NCBI GenBank assembly: GCA_964017235.1
Contig: OZ024936.1
Coordinates: 49,155,028-49,219,027 of the forward strand
Origin: Sabellastarte sp. h YS-2021
Taxonomy: Eukaryota; Annelida; Polychaeta; Sabellida; Sabellidae
Length of the DNA: 64,000 nt
Direction of reading: 5' to 3'
Of this stretch, positions 36,241-48,144 are shown piece by piece. The notes under the pieces are model-generated. The model was not told the origin of the DNA and ran no database searches. It worked only from the letters and a program-made list of their open reading frames with translations. Numbering within the stretch: position 1 is the stretch's first letter; each line of letters begins with the position of its first letter. The position numbers and the translations under genes are program-made.

Positions 36241-36289
36241 AACAGATGACCACCTATAGGTGCAGAATCATCATGATTGGGCGGCCAGG

Positions 36290-36900
36290 GATTTCTTGCT
36301 TTTGATTTTTTGATTCAAAACTTCTTTTAAGACTTCCCTTGGGGTGAATCTGTTGACTCAACCATTCAGCAACAGTCTTCACAAGTTAGCTTACTTGAAT
36401 TTTTATGTTTGGGATCTGGAGTCAGACATTAATATTAAGGAAGATTCCCAGAGGAAGTTGTAAAGCAATTAAGGAGCACTCCTCAAGGAGGATCTGTGAA
36501 TGAATTGGTCTATTCTGGGAGGTGGCATGAATAGAGCCAGGTATATATCTCATACCCCACTTTTTGCAGATGGAGCAATTTTCCTTAGCTACTAGTTTAA
36601 GGAAACATCCTAATACTATCCACTATTGCGGGCTATAGAACAGCAATTGCAGATTGTTTTTTGGGGCTTAAAGGCTCAAGAAGTGTCTAAAGAAGTGTCT
36701 AAAAGTTGACATGAATAAGATTTAGCAACTTTTAAGTAAGAGACAAACCAATGGTTTTGGATTTTGTCATTGGTTCTACATGCCCTTATCAAACAACCTT
36801 TGAGCTTGTGAGGAAGGTTTTCTTGAAATTATTACCTTTCAAGATGGTCTTTGGTTTTGGCTTCAGGTAAAGTAGTGACATTCATGTTTGGACCCTTCCC
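36290..36900 (+). pseudogene. Decayed tyrosine recombinase region of old DIRS element
   Basis: CTGTTGACTCAACCATTCAGC (36350) and GGCTATAGAACAGCAATTGCAG (36631) match the intact element at 61660 and 61949. The catalytic part is not recognisable. Confidence 0.6.
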
Positions 36901-37929
36901 TTAGTTATAGGGAGAATGGGTCACAAGTAACTTTGGCCCATTGACTGCCTTTTTGGCCATGAACCAGTTGGCTTCAGATAGGCCTACTGCAATTACTGCA
37001 ACTGAGCCAGTGGTCTTTGTCTCTGTGGATTACAGAGTCATGGTAAAGGAGTGACATTAATGCTTGGACATATTCTTCCTTTAGTTATAAGGAGACTTGG
37101 TCACAAGTAACTCTGGCCCCATCAATTGCCAGATCCAGTTTGCTTTGTATGGGCCTACTGCAATTAAGCCTGTGGTCGCGCCAGCTCTTAGCCTCTTTGG
37201 ACAACAGTTTGATTCAATGTGGGTCTGTCGTTCCTGTTAGGGGTTTGGTAATCAAAAGGTTTGGGATAGAACAAAATCTTTTGTTTTTACTGCCATTAAG
37301 AAAGTTTCTTAATAAGACTTATCTTTTGGCACCTATTTCATCTTGATTGAGTCAAGATTGAGTCATGGAAGCTATTGATGTATGTTTTGATTGCATCTTT
37401 AGTTTTTATAGGTGATTTCCTTACATAGTTTCTTGATACTTGTATTGGAAGTTCCATTGTATGTATACCAATTTCTGTCTTAAAACCTCTGTTGTCATAA
37501 AGTCAGATTTGAAGTTGGGTCCTCCAGTTTATGCTCAGCATTTTTGTTACTTTATAAGTAGGTGTTTCATACTTATATTTGTACATTTGCAGGTTGTGGC
37601 TGGTATGTCTGCAATGCTGGATGTATTTGTGGTAGACATCAATGTTGCCTAAATCTGCCTTAGAAAGGATTAGGCATTACCCTGAGGACACTTTCAGGTT
37701 GGTTTGACCTTGTCTTGGGGTCGGATGTTACAATATAGATGGCTTATCTATTTATGATATCCAATTGCAGCACCAATAGTGTCAACATTTGTGAGAACTA
37801 CAGCTACATACTGCCATTTTTGGGAGTTGTATGTTGTGAATGTTTGGAAGTTTATATGTTAATGCATTAATGCATGTAATTCCATTGAGAAGTTCTCATT
37901 ATGTTGTAGGTTAGGTAGTGGTTTTCTTA

Positions 37930-38085
37930 AAATAATTCCCTCCATCCAACAAGGCTGGATTCAGCTAATGTTAGGAAATGGTAAGGGTATTTCGCTATAA
38001 AATTGGAAAATTTTATAGTAATTTAAATTTTTATTAGAAATACTTACCATTTCCTAACACTCAAATTTCCCTCCCGCCTCCCTGC
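37930..38085. repeat. Internal complementary region of old DIRS element
   Basis: GGTAAGGGTATTTCGCTATA complements the left end (29660) and runs straight into TAGTAATTTAAATTTTTATT, which complements the right end (about 38285-38315). Confidence 0.75.
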
Positions 38086-38104
38086 AAGTCATTCTTTTAC
38101 TTGC

Positions 38105-38279
38105 AACAAAAATAATGAAGTAAACAATGTGGTCATGTGACCTAATTGGCGGGAGGATGGACTACTATAACCCAATGGCTTGGTTAAGGTTGTTATATAA
38201 CCTTAAAAATCGCATCCCTGTGTTGGCCATTGGGTTGGATGGCTCCAACAAATAGCTACTGTTTGGAAATGGTAAGTAT
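38105..38279 (-). repeat. Right inverted terminal repeat of old DIRS element
   Basis: Inverted partner of 29662-29845. I count roughly nine differences over about 175 bp, so the element is old compared with the one at 56863. Confidence 0.85.
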
Positions 38280-38318
38280 TTCAAATAAAAATTTAAATTA
38301 CTATAAAATTTTCCAATT

Positions 38319-38984
38319 CTATGTGATTGTATATTCATAAAGACTTAGTTTATGTTGTAACCATTTATTAACATATTTTCAAAATACAGATGTACAGTTA
38401 TTTGAATAATCCTTGTAGTGTGATTCAAGCTTATATTAGAGACTCTATTCTTGCCAGCATATTTATCAATGGATCTTCATTCATCAGGTTTGTACTTGAG
38501 ATATTCATCTTGTGCACTTTGCTGTTTTTTTTTCTTTTTTTGTACATATTGAATATTTAACTGTGGCTCAGGCATTGATATCATTTTTCAGATTTTAATA
38601 AGCAGACATTAATTTGAAAAAAAAAAACAACAATTTTTTCCTTAATCAAAAATTCAGCATCTGTGAAATGGCGGTTTCTCAGCTGACACAGTTGACATTG
38701 TTGTAGATGACTGAAAAAACAAAATTAAAGACAAGTCAGATATTAATTATCCTTTTTCTTGTCATTTTTATGATATAGGTGCCACAGAGCCGATATAGAT
38801 TAAAAAAAATCATACATTTTAATTTTAAGGTCTTAATCCTAAACCAGTGGTCATCTATGCTTCATTTGTTCAGGTACTTTGTTTCTGTGTACTATAATAT
38901 TAATAAAATTATTTAATTTGTGCACTCTTGTTTTTTAAACATGTAACATATTGTACAAATAATTTTGTTTGTAAATACACCCAT
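38319..38984. other. AT-rich intronic DNA, nothing recognised
   Basis: No exon, RNA gene or element ends are visible. Confidence 0.35.
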
Positions 38985-39178
38985 CAAAAGGACATGGGTT
39001 CGATCTCAGGTACAACAGCAGATACTTAGGGACCACTTAGACTATCATTACTTCACTGTTGTGTGCTGTCACCTGTAACATGCTAAGCAGCCCCAGGGAG
39101 GGTGATAAATGGTCATTGGTGAGACTCTGTCTTTCAGTTAGGAGCGTGTTGGTCACTAGAGAGCTTGGGCTGTACTTT
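38985..39178 (+). mobile_element. Possible tRNA-derived SINE, 5' part
   Basis: GGGTTCGATCTCAGG (38997-39011) is a good tRNA box B. Text such as CTGTAACATGCTAAGCAGCC and AGGGAGGGTGATAAATGG resembles the body of invertebrate tRNA SINEs. No box A is recognisable. The likely 3' part lies at 46523-46600, on the other side of the hAT insertion. Confidence 0.4.
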
Positions 39179-39659
39179 GTTTTAGTAAGTGGGTGGACGA
39201 TTAGACGTGTGCTCGATTAATCGTCGGTGACAGTGTAGAATCGCGGTCGGTCACTGACGTTTTCTAATGATCGATTATTAAGCGTCCCGCAAGGGACGCT
39301 TGTTTGTGTATGGGAGAGCTTCAGGCTCCGGCGGCTCCGCCGGCTCCGCATTTTGTTTTCCTTATAACTCTGTAACCGTTAGGCGGATTCTTTTCAAATT
39401 TGGCAGGTTTAGGCAGTAGCCTTGGGGAATTTTTTTGAATATGCTGCAGTGACATTTCAACCAATCAGAGAGGTCACAGGACCAAAAATGTCTTTTTTCG
39501 GTGGGGAAGCTTGTCCGGATGATAACTTGAAAGGAATTTTATCAATTCACCTGAAACTTGGCAAATACATTCATTCTATTAAAATCTGGAAATCATTAGA
39601 TTTTGGCATTGATTGGTCAAGAAATGGCCCAGTAATTAATGATTAATTAATCATTACGA

Positions 39660-40280
39660 ATTTTCCAAATAAGGAAAACACAAAAATGCTTATATCTCGA
39701 AAACCGTGCTAGATAGAGCGATTTCGGCGAAATTTTTGACCCACAGGGTATCTCTGCGGAGTAGTTTTCCCAATTTTCAAAAAATTTTTGTCTCGCCCAA
39801 AATGGCGGCCATTTTGAATTTTCGAAATTTTCGCAAAAATTGCAAAACACAAAAATGCTTATATCTCAAAAACCGTGCTAGATAGAGCAATTTCGACAAA
39901 ATTTTTGACCCACAGGGTATCTCTGCAGAGTAGTTATCCCAATTTTGAAAAAAATTTTGTCTCACCAAAAATGGCGGCCATTTTGAATTTTCGAATTTTT
40001 CGCAAAAATTGCAAAACATAAAAATGCTTATATCTTGAAAACCGTGCTAGATAGAGCGATTTCGACGAAATTTTTGACCCACAGGGTATCTCTGCAGAGT
40101 AGCCATGCCAATTTTCAAAAAAATTTTGTCTCGCCAAAAATGTCGGCCATTTTGAATTTTCGAATTTTTCGCAAAATTGCAAAACACAAAAATGCTTATA
40201 TCTCGAAAACCGTGCTAGATAGAGCGATTTCGACGAAATTTTTGACCCACAGGGTATCTCTGCAGAGTAGCCATGCCAAT
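39660..40280 (+). repeat. 169-bp tandem array with YY1-like core
   Basis: AAAAATGCTTATATCT recurs at 39681, 39851, 40020 and 40188 (steps of 170, 169 and 168). Each unit has CCGTGCTAGATAGAGC, TTTTTGACCCACAGGGTATC and most have AAAATGGCGGCCATTTTGAA, which contains the YY1-type word AAATGGCGGCC. Confidence 0.93.
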
Positions 40281-43200
40281 GAGTAAATGCTAATTATCTG
40301 TAAAAGTATTGCGGATACCCAATTTTTATCAAATAACTCATTCATCTACTTGTGGGAGAGCTTTCACATGGTGAAGTTTCAGACCCATAGCTAATTACTC
40401 ACCTACTCAAAATGAGTAAATGCGTATTATCTCTAAAAGTATTGCAGATAGCCAATTTTTCTCAAATAAATCATTCACCTACTTTTGGGAGAGCTTTCAC
40501 TTGGTGAAGTTTCAGACCCATAGCTAATTACTCACCTACTCAAAATGAGTAAATGCGAATTATCTCTAAAAGTATTGCAGTTAGCCAATTTTTCTCAAAT
40601 AACTCATTCACCTACTTTTGGGAGAGCTTTCACTTGGTGAAGTTTCAGACCCATAGCTAATTACTCACCTACTCAAAATGAGTAAATGCGAATTATCTCT
40701 AAAAGTATTGCAGATAGCCAATTTTTGTCAAATTAATCATTCACCTACTTTTGGGAGAGCTTTCACTTGGTGAAGTTTCAGAACCATAGCTAATTACTCA
40801 CCTACTCAAAATGAGTAAATGCGAACTATCTCTAAAAGTATTGCAGATAGCCAATTTTTCTCAAATAACTCATTCACCTAGTTTTGGGAGAGCTTTCACT
40901 CTGTGAAGTTTCAGACCCATAGCTAATTACTCACCTACTCAAAATGAGTAAATGCGAATTATCTCTAAAAGTATTGCAGATAGCCAATTTTTCTCAAATA
41001 ACTCATTCACCTACTTTTGGGAGAGCTTTCACTCTGTGAAGTTTCAGACCCATAGCTAATTACTCACCTACTCAAAATGAGTAAATGCGAATTATCTCTA
41101 AAAGTATTGCAGATAGCCAATTTTTCTCAAATAACTCATTCACCTACTTTTGTGAGAGCTTTCACTTGGTGAAGTTTCAGACCCATAGCTAATTACTCAC
41201 CTACTCAAAATGAGTAAATGCGAATTATCTCTAAAAGTATTGCAGATAGCCAATTTTTCTCAAATTAATCATTCACCTACTTTTGGGAGAGCTTTCACTT
41301 GGTGAAGTTTCAGACCCATAGCTAATTACTCACCTACTCAAAATGAGTAAATGCGAATTATCTCTAAAAGTATTGCAGATAGCCAATTTTTCTCAAATAA
41401 CTCATTCACCTACTTTTGGGAGAGCTTTCACTTGGTGAAGTTTCAGACCCATAGCTAATTACTCACCTACTCAAAATGAGTAAATGCGAATTATCTCTAA
41501 AAGTATTGCAGTTAGCCAATTTTTCTCAAATAACTCATTCACCTACTTTTGGGAGAGCTTTCACTTGGTGAAGTTTCAGACCCATAGCTAATTACTCACC
41601 TACTCAAAATGAGTAAATGCGAATTATCTCTAAAAGTATTGCAGATAGCCAATTTTTGTCAAATTAATCATTCACCTACTTTTGGGAGAGCTTTCACTTG
41701 GTGAAGTTTCAGAACCATAGCTAATTACTCACCTACTCAAAATGAGTAAATGCGAACTATCTCTAAAAGTATTGCAGATAGCCAATTTTTCTCAAATAAC
41801 TCATTCACCTAGTTTTGGGAGAGCTTTCACTCTGTGAAGTTTCAGACCCATAGCTAATTACTCACCTACTCAAAATGAGTAAATGCGAATTATCTCTAAA
41901 AGTATTGCAGATAGCCAATTTTTCTCAAATAACTCATTCACCTACTTTTGGGAGAGCTTTCACTCTGTGAAGTTTCAGACCCATAGCTAATTACTCACCT
42001 ACTCAAAATGAGTAAATGCGAATTATCTCTAAAAGTATTGCAGATAGCCAATTTTTCTCAAATAACTCATTCACCTACTTTTGTGAGAGCTTTCACTTGG
42101 TGAAGTTTCAGACCCATAGCTAATTACTCACCTACTCAAAATGAGTAAATGCGAATTATCTCTAAAAGTATTGCAGATAGCCAATTTTTCTCAAATTAAT
42201 CATTCACCTACTTTTGGGAGAGCTTTCACTTGGTGAAGTTTCAGACCCATAGCTAATTACTCACCTACTCAAAATGAGTAAATGCGAATTATCTCTAAAA
42301 GTATTGCAGATAGCCAATTTTTCTCAAATAACTCATTCACCTACTTTTGGGAGAGCTTTCACTTGGTGAAGTTTCAGACCCATAGCTAATTACTCACCTA
42401 CTCAAAATGAGTAAATGCGAATTATCTCTAAAAGTATTGCAGATAGCCAATTTTTCTCAAATTAATCATTCACCTACTTTTGGGAGAGCTTTCACTTGGT
42501 GAAGTTTCAGACCCATAGCTAATTACTCACCTACTCAAAATGAGTAAATGCGAATTATCTCTAAAAGTATTGCAGATAGCCAATTTTTCTCAAATAACTC
42601 ATTCACCTACTTTTGGGAGAGCTTTCACTTGGTGAAGTTTCAGACCCATAGTTAATTACTCACCTACTCAAAATGAGTAAATGCGAATTATCTCTAAAAG
42701 TATTGCAGATAGCCAATTTTTGTCAAATAACTCATTCACCTACTTTTGGCAGAGCTTTCACTTGGTGAAGTTTCAGACCCATAGCTAATTATTCACCTAC
42801 TCAAAATGAGTAAATGTGAATTATCTCTAAAAGTATTGCAGATAGCCAATTTTTCTCAAATAACTCATTCACCTACTTTTGGGAGAGCTTTCACTCTGTG
42901 AAGTTTCAGAACCATAGCTATTTATTCACCTACTCAAAATGAGTAAATGCTAATTATCTGTAAAAGTATTGCGGATACCCAATTTTTATCAAATACTCAT
43001 TCATCTACTTGTGGGAGAGCTTTCACATGGTGAAGTTTCAGACCCATAGCTAATTACTCACCTACTCAAAATGAGTAAATGCGAATTATCTCTAAAAGTA
43101 TTGCAGATAGCCAATTTTTCTCAAATTAATCATTCACCTACTTTTGGGAGAGCTTTCACTTGGTGAAGTTTCAGACCCATAGCTAATTACTCACCTACTC

Positions 43201-45690
43201 AAAATGAGTAAATGCGAATTATCTCTAAAAGTATTGCAGATAGCCAATTTTTCTCAAATAACTCATTCACCTACTTTTGGGAGAGCTTTCACTTGGTGAA
43301 GTTTCAGACCCATAGCTAATTACTCACCTACTCAAAATGAGTAAATGCGAATTATCTCTAAAAGTATTGCAGATAGCCAATTTTTCTCAAATTAATCATT
43401 CACCTACTTTTGGGAGAGCTTTCACTTGGTGAAGTTTCAGACCCATAGCTAATTACTCACCTACTCAAAATGAGTAAATGCGAATTATCTCTAAAAGTAT
43501 TGCAGATAGCCAATTTTTCTCAAATAACTCATTCACCTACTTTTGGGAGAGCTTTCACTTGGTGAAGTTTCAGACCCATAGTTAATTACTCACCTACTCA
43601 AAATGAGTAAATGCGAATTATCTCTAAAAGTATTGCAGATTGCCAATTTTTGTCAAATAACTCATTCACCTACTTTTGGCAGAGCTTTCACTTGGTGAAG
43701 TTTCAGACCCATAGCTAATTATTCACCTACTCAAAATGAGTAAATGTGAATTATCTCTAAAAGTATTGCAGATAGCCAATTTTTCTCAAATAACTCATTC
43801 ACCTACTTTTGGGAGAGCTTTCACTCTGTGAAGTTTCAGAACCATAGCTATTTATTCACCTACTCAAAATGAGTAAATGCTAATTATCTGTAAAAGTATT
43901 GCGGATACCCAATTTTTATCAAATACTCATTCATCTACTTGTGGGAGAGCTTTCACATGGTGAAGTTTCAGACCCATAGCTAATTACTCACCTACTCAAA
44001 ATGAGTAAATGCGAATTATCTCTAAAAGTATTGCAGATAGCCAATTTTTCTCAAATAACTCATTCACCTACTTTTGGCAGAGCTTTCACTTGGTGAAGTT
44101 TCAGACCCATAGCTAATTATTCACCTACTCAAAATGAGTAAATGTGAATTATCTCTTAAAAGTATTGCAGATAGCCAATTTTTCTCAAATAACTCATTCA
44201 CCTACTTTTGGGAGAGCTTTCACTTGGTGAAGTTTCAGACCCATAGCTAATTATTCACCTACTCAAAATGAGTAAATGCGAATTATCTCTAAAAGTATTG
44301 CAGATAGCCAATTTTTCTCAAATAAGTCATTCACCTACTTTTGGGAGAGCTTTCACTTGGTGAAGTTTCAGACCCATAGCTAATTACTCACCTACTCAAA
44401 ATGAGTAAATGCGAATTATCTCTAAAAGTATTGCAGATAGCCAATTTTTCTCAAATTAATCATTCACCTACTTTTGGGAGAGCTTTCACTTGGTGAAGTT
44501 TCAGACCCATAGCTAATTACTCACCTACTCAAAATGAGTAAATGCGAATTATCTCTAAAAGTATTGCAGATAGCCAATTTTTCTCAAATAACTCATTCAC
44601 CTACTTTTGGGAGAGCTTTCACTTGGTGAAGTTTCAGACCCATAGCTAATTACTCACCTACTCCAAATGAGTAAATGCGAATTATCTCTAAAAGTATTGC
44701 AGATAGCCAATTTTTGTCAAATAACTCATTCACCTACTTTTGGCAGAGCTTTCACTTGGTGAAGTTTCAGACCCATAGCTAATTATTCACCTACTCAAAA
44801 TGAGTAAATGCGAATTATCTCTAAAAGTATTGCAGATAGCCAATTTTTCTCAAATAACTCATTCACCTACTTTTGGGAGAGCTTTCACTCTGTGAAGTTT
44901 CAGAACCATAGCTATTTATTCACCTACTCAAAATGAGTAAATGCGAATTATCTGTAAAAGTATTGCGGATACCCAATTTTTATCAAATACTCATTCATCT
45001 ACTTGTGGGAGAGCTTTCACATGGTGAAGTTTCAGACCCATAGCTAATTACTCACCTACTCAAAATGAGTAAATGCGAATTATCTCTAAAAGTATTGCAG
45101 ATAGCCAATTTTTCTCAAATAACTCATTCACCTACTTTTGGCAGAGCTTTCACTTGGTGAAGTTTCAGACCCATAGCTAATTATTCACCTACTCAAAATG
45201 AGTAAATGTGAATTATCTCTAAAAGTATTGCAGATAGCCAATTTTTCTCAAATAACTCATTCACCTACTTATGGGAGAGCTTTCACTCTGTGAAGTTTTA
45301 GAACCATAGCTATTTATTCACCTACTCAAAATGAGTAAATGCTAATTATCTGTAAAAGTATTGCGGATACCCAATTTTTATCAAATACTCATTCATCTAC
45401 TTGTGGGAGAGCTTTCACATGGTGAAGTTTCAGACCCATAGCTAATTACTCACCTACTCAAAATGAGTAAATGCGAATTATCTCTAAAAGTATTGCAGAT
45501 AGCCAATTTTTCTCAAATAACTCATTCACCTACTTTTGGGAGAGCTTTCACTTGGTGAAGTTTCAGACCCATAGCTAATTATTCACCTACTCAAAATGAG
45601 TAAATGTGAATTATCTCTTAATAGTATTGCAGATAGCCAATTTTTCTCAAATAACTCATTCACCTACTTTTGGCAGAGCTTTCACACACG
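40280..45690 (+). repeat. 133-bp tandem array (about 40 units) with higher-order structure
   Basis: GAGTAAATGCGAATTATCTC recurs every 133 bp (40547, 40680, 40813). Rare variants repeat at multiples of the unit. GCAGTTAGCC at 40577 and 41508 is 931 bp, or seven units, apart. GCGGATACCC at 42971, 43901, 44964 and 45363 is spaced by seven, eight and three units (less one base where one unit has a deletion). The array is homologous to the 155-bp unit, sharing TATTGCA, TTCACCTACTTTTGGG and AAGTTTCAGACC. Confidence 0.95.
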
Positions 45691-46060
45691 AAAATGAAAA
45701 ATTGTGAATATCTCGGAAAAGCTATTTCTTTTGCTTTAATGCTCGGCGGGAGATACACACCGCGGCAGTGGTTTTGACAAAAATTTTTGTCTCCCCAAAA
45801 ATGGTGGCCATTTTGAATTTTCAAAGTTTTTGCAAAACACAAAAATGCTTATATCTCGAGAACCGTGCTATATGGAGCGAACTCAACAAAATTTTAGACC
45901 TGCTGGGTATCTCTGCAGAGTAGCCATGCCAATTTTCAAAATATTTTTGTCTCGCCAAATATAGCGGACATTTTTAATTTTTTTATTTTTTGCAAAACAC
46001 AAAAATGCTTATATCTTGAAAACTGTGCTAGATAGAGCAGACTGCGCTGACTTTGGTTGC
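45690..46060 (+). repeat. 169-bp units on the right side of the 133-bp array
   Basis: Two diverged copies of the 169-bp unit (AATGGTGGCCATTTTGAATT at 45801; AAAAATGCTTATATCT at 45841 and 46001) bracket the 133-bp array. Confidence 0.85.
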
Positions 46061-46522
46061 CACAACAGTATAAGGCTAGAAACGAAGCATTTCTTAATAC
46101 TTTAGCACTCACCTTTATATCCTTTTCGGGACGCTTTGTTTTTGCTATGCAAAAACATCTTTTTTTTTGCGAGCGATCCTCTAGTTAAGCTTATATCTTA
46201 CCTTTCCTGATTTATATCAATATCCACGTACTTTAAAAATATATTAGGTGTTTTTACTTAATAAACTGACAGTTTTGTCTTGAATTTCAAGTTTGTTTAC
46301 GTCTACCGCCATATTTACAGGAAGTGGGTGCTTTTGGTAGATTCTAAATACCGGAACACCGTTATTTTTACCGTATTGATCTATACTTTATCCCGGAAGG
46401 TGTTTCTTAAATAATAAACAATAATGGAGTAAAATAATCGATTATGGGTCGATCATCACTCGGAAAAATGGACGAATAATCGACCATGAAAATTGGAGGC
46501 GATTCCCAACACTAGTTTTAGT

Positions 46523-46600
46523 TAAGATGGGTCAGATAGCACTTTGAGTCCTGTAGGAAAGGAGATATTGCCCTGAGTGTAAATACAACATAATACAATC
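46523..46600 (+). mobile_element. Possible 3' part of the split SINE
   Basis: GATAGCACTTTGAGTCC directly after the hAT duplication resembles SINE 3' tails. It continues 38985-39186 if the hAT element is removed. Confidence 0.35.
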
Positions 46601-46603
46601 TGT

Positions 46604-46806
46604 CCCGTAAATTTCCAAAATTCCAAAAAAACGCCCAGGTTCAAATAAACGCCTGGTTCAAATTAACGCCTGGTACCAAGCACACTGTTTGCAATTTATA
46701 ACACTGTTTTTTGTATTTCAAAAGAATGCCTGGTTCTATTTAACGTCTGGTCTGATGCCATTGAAAATAATTAACGCCTGGGCCATATTTTGAAAAAAAA
46801 TACGGT
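46604..46806. mobile_element. Palindromic MITE with CCGTAAATTTCC / TACGGTA ends, copy 1
   Basis: It begins CCGTAAATTTCCAAAA and ends GGCCATATTTTGAAAAA...TACGGTA, imperfect inverted ends. AACGCC(T/C)GG words repeat inside. A second copy lies at 55762-55954 in the same orientation. Confidence 0.65.
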
Positions 46807-48003
46807 ACATATATAAAATAAATCTAACAAATATTTATGTTAATGGCATGTATAAATATATTGTTGCCAACAAAAAATCTTTCTTTTGGGTGTAAAGCTA
46901 AACAATCTGAATAAGATGTAGAGTAAGAAATCTAAAATTTGAAATTGTCTTTTGTTATGTTTACATGAGGGATGACTAAACGCTGCCAGTATCCTTATTC
47001 TGAAACCAAATATTGGTCAGCAAACTTAGAATATTGGTCACAGTCTATAAAGCTGATAAAATTATAAACTTTTATCATACACTTTTGTAGATATTTTGGC
47101 CTTCATATGGGTGTATTTGAGTGGAACATGCCTGTTATGATTTTATTCACTTCTGAATTCTGTTGATGGTTTTCTGAAGAATATGAAGTATTGGTATTAG
47201 TGGGTAAAATGTTTATTGATATTGCCGATATTTATTGTTTTGGTACTGGGCTCCCGATATCAAGATCTAAACACATATCTCAGTATTGCCATTTTAAGTG
47301 AAATTGTAAACTTACCCTGCATATATTTGAAATAAAGCCTAATTCTGAAGAAATTGTACACTTTTATCTCACATTTGTTAAGTTTTTAATGCTTCTTTTA
47401 TGAAAAAGTGCAATGTAGTTCAGGATATACTAAATTAAAAATAAAATGTTTTCGGTTTCCCAAATTTGTACTGTTTGGTAGACAATATCACCCACCCCCA
47501 CCCCCGATATTGCCCGATATATTGAAATATTTTTATGTTTAATATCGTTATCCACACAGCCAAATGATTCACACACTAATTGGTGTTAATCAGAACCTTT
47601 ACTTGCACTATGAGCAGTGGAAAATACAAATTGATTATTTATATGAGGGTAAGAAAAAACAAAATGCTCAGAGTATGTTAAATTTACTACTGAGGCCACT
47701 GTCTTACTTTGTATTTATAGAAAATCTTCAGAAAGTCTGAAATGAATGATTTTTTTGTTCTTTTAGGGCAGTTATTTTATACCTTGCTGACATTAAATGA
47801 ATTTTACTCCATGCTGTTATTTCAGGGGTACCCTTAGCAGTGAAACTTACTGTTCTACAGTGATTTTCAGTTTAGTTTTACTTTGATAAATTTCTCATTT
47901 GTAACAAGTTTGCTGAGAAACCAAGTGAAAAATTAATAAAATATCTAACTGCACAACTATTAAAACATTGTCACATCCCTAGCTTCACTATATCTTTCAT
48001 CAG
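46807..48003 (+). other. End of MFF intron 2, no elements recognised
   Basis: AT-rich unique-looking DNA. It ends in a TCTTTCATCAG acceptor. Confidence 0.5.
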
Positions 48004-48144
48004 GTCAGGAGTCGAGTGTTGGTATGAAAGATGACCCAAAGTTACACTACGAGCCACTAGAGGTCTCCTCACATGTGGGTTTGCAGACTCCTCCCCGAGT
48101 ACTTACACTAGACACCCAGTCATTCCCAGTTGTGGAGGAAAAAG
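48004..48144 (+). CDS. MFF: Mitochondrial fission factor, third coding exon
   Basis: The 141-bp exon has acceptor CATCAG|GT and donor AAAG|GTAAGA, phase 1 at both sides, and joins exon 2 in frame. It encodes a segment containing LQTPPRVLTLDTQSFPVVEE. Vertebrate MFF has LKTPPRVLTL at the same distance after its second Drp1-binding repeat. This TPPRVLTL motif is the clearest signature of the family in the window. The downstream coiled coil and tail anchor are not in the window. Confidence 0.9.

Larger units (their letters stand above)
29659..38318 (+). mobile_element. Old DIRS-type retrotransposon (family B), interrupted
   Basis: Inverted terminal repeats lie at about 29662-29845 and 38105-38279, roughly 95% alike by eye. 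Between them are decayed gag, RT, RNase H and tyrosine-recombinase segments on the plus strand, in DIRS order. An internal complementary region (about 37930-38085) joins the complements of both outer ends, as DIRS elements need for their circular intermediate. A Helentron-like element (29938-33003) was inserted near the left end. Without it the element is about 5.6 kb. Confidence 0.8.
39280..46184 (+). mobile_element. Helentron-like element, family 3 (about 6.9 kb)
   Basis: The left end is the perfect palindrome AAGCGTCCC-gcaa-GGGACGCTT (39280-39301), then a CGGCTCCG-rich stretch. The body has four 169-bp units, about 40 units of 133 bp and two more 169-bp units. Near the right end are CGGGACGCTTTG, the complement of the left arm, and the hairpin GTTTTTGC-tat-GCAAAAAC (46138-46156). 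The exact right boundary is uncertain; CTAG at 46181 is one choice. No coding capacity. Confidence 0.65.
39187..46514. mobile_element. hAT-like element split by a Helentron-like insertion
   Basis: A perfect 8-bp duplication, GTTTTAGT (39179-39186 and 46515-46522), flanks it. The right end, read outward in, is TAGTGTTGGGAATCG, a typical hAT terminus; the left end is more decayed. ATCGATTATT / AATAATCGAT and TCGATCAT words cluster in both end segments (39187-39278 and about 46190-46514). Everything between is a younger array-bearing element. Confidence 0.65.
22066..48003 (+). other. MFF: MFF intron 2, 25.9 kb, nearly all repeats
   Basis: The intron is bounded by GCAG|GTACAG and CATCAG|GT, with phase 1 preserved. 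It holds two full Helentron-like family-1 copies plus fragments, a 5S-derived sequence, a decayed DIRS element, a SINE-hAT-Helentron-like nest and a small MITE, each listed separately. Because the two flanking exons encode adjacent conserved MFF motifs, I see no need for a missing exon between them. Confidence 0.8.

Noticed and set aside
39276-39310. Family-3 left palindrome as the 3' end of a separate element, since CTTGTTTG follows it
   Set aside because: The arrays lie to its right and its complement occurs at 46127, so I treat it as the left end. The ambiguity is real.
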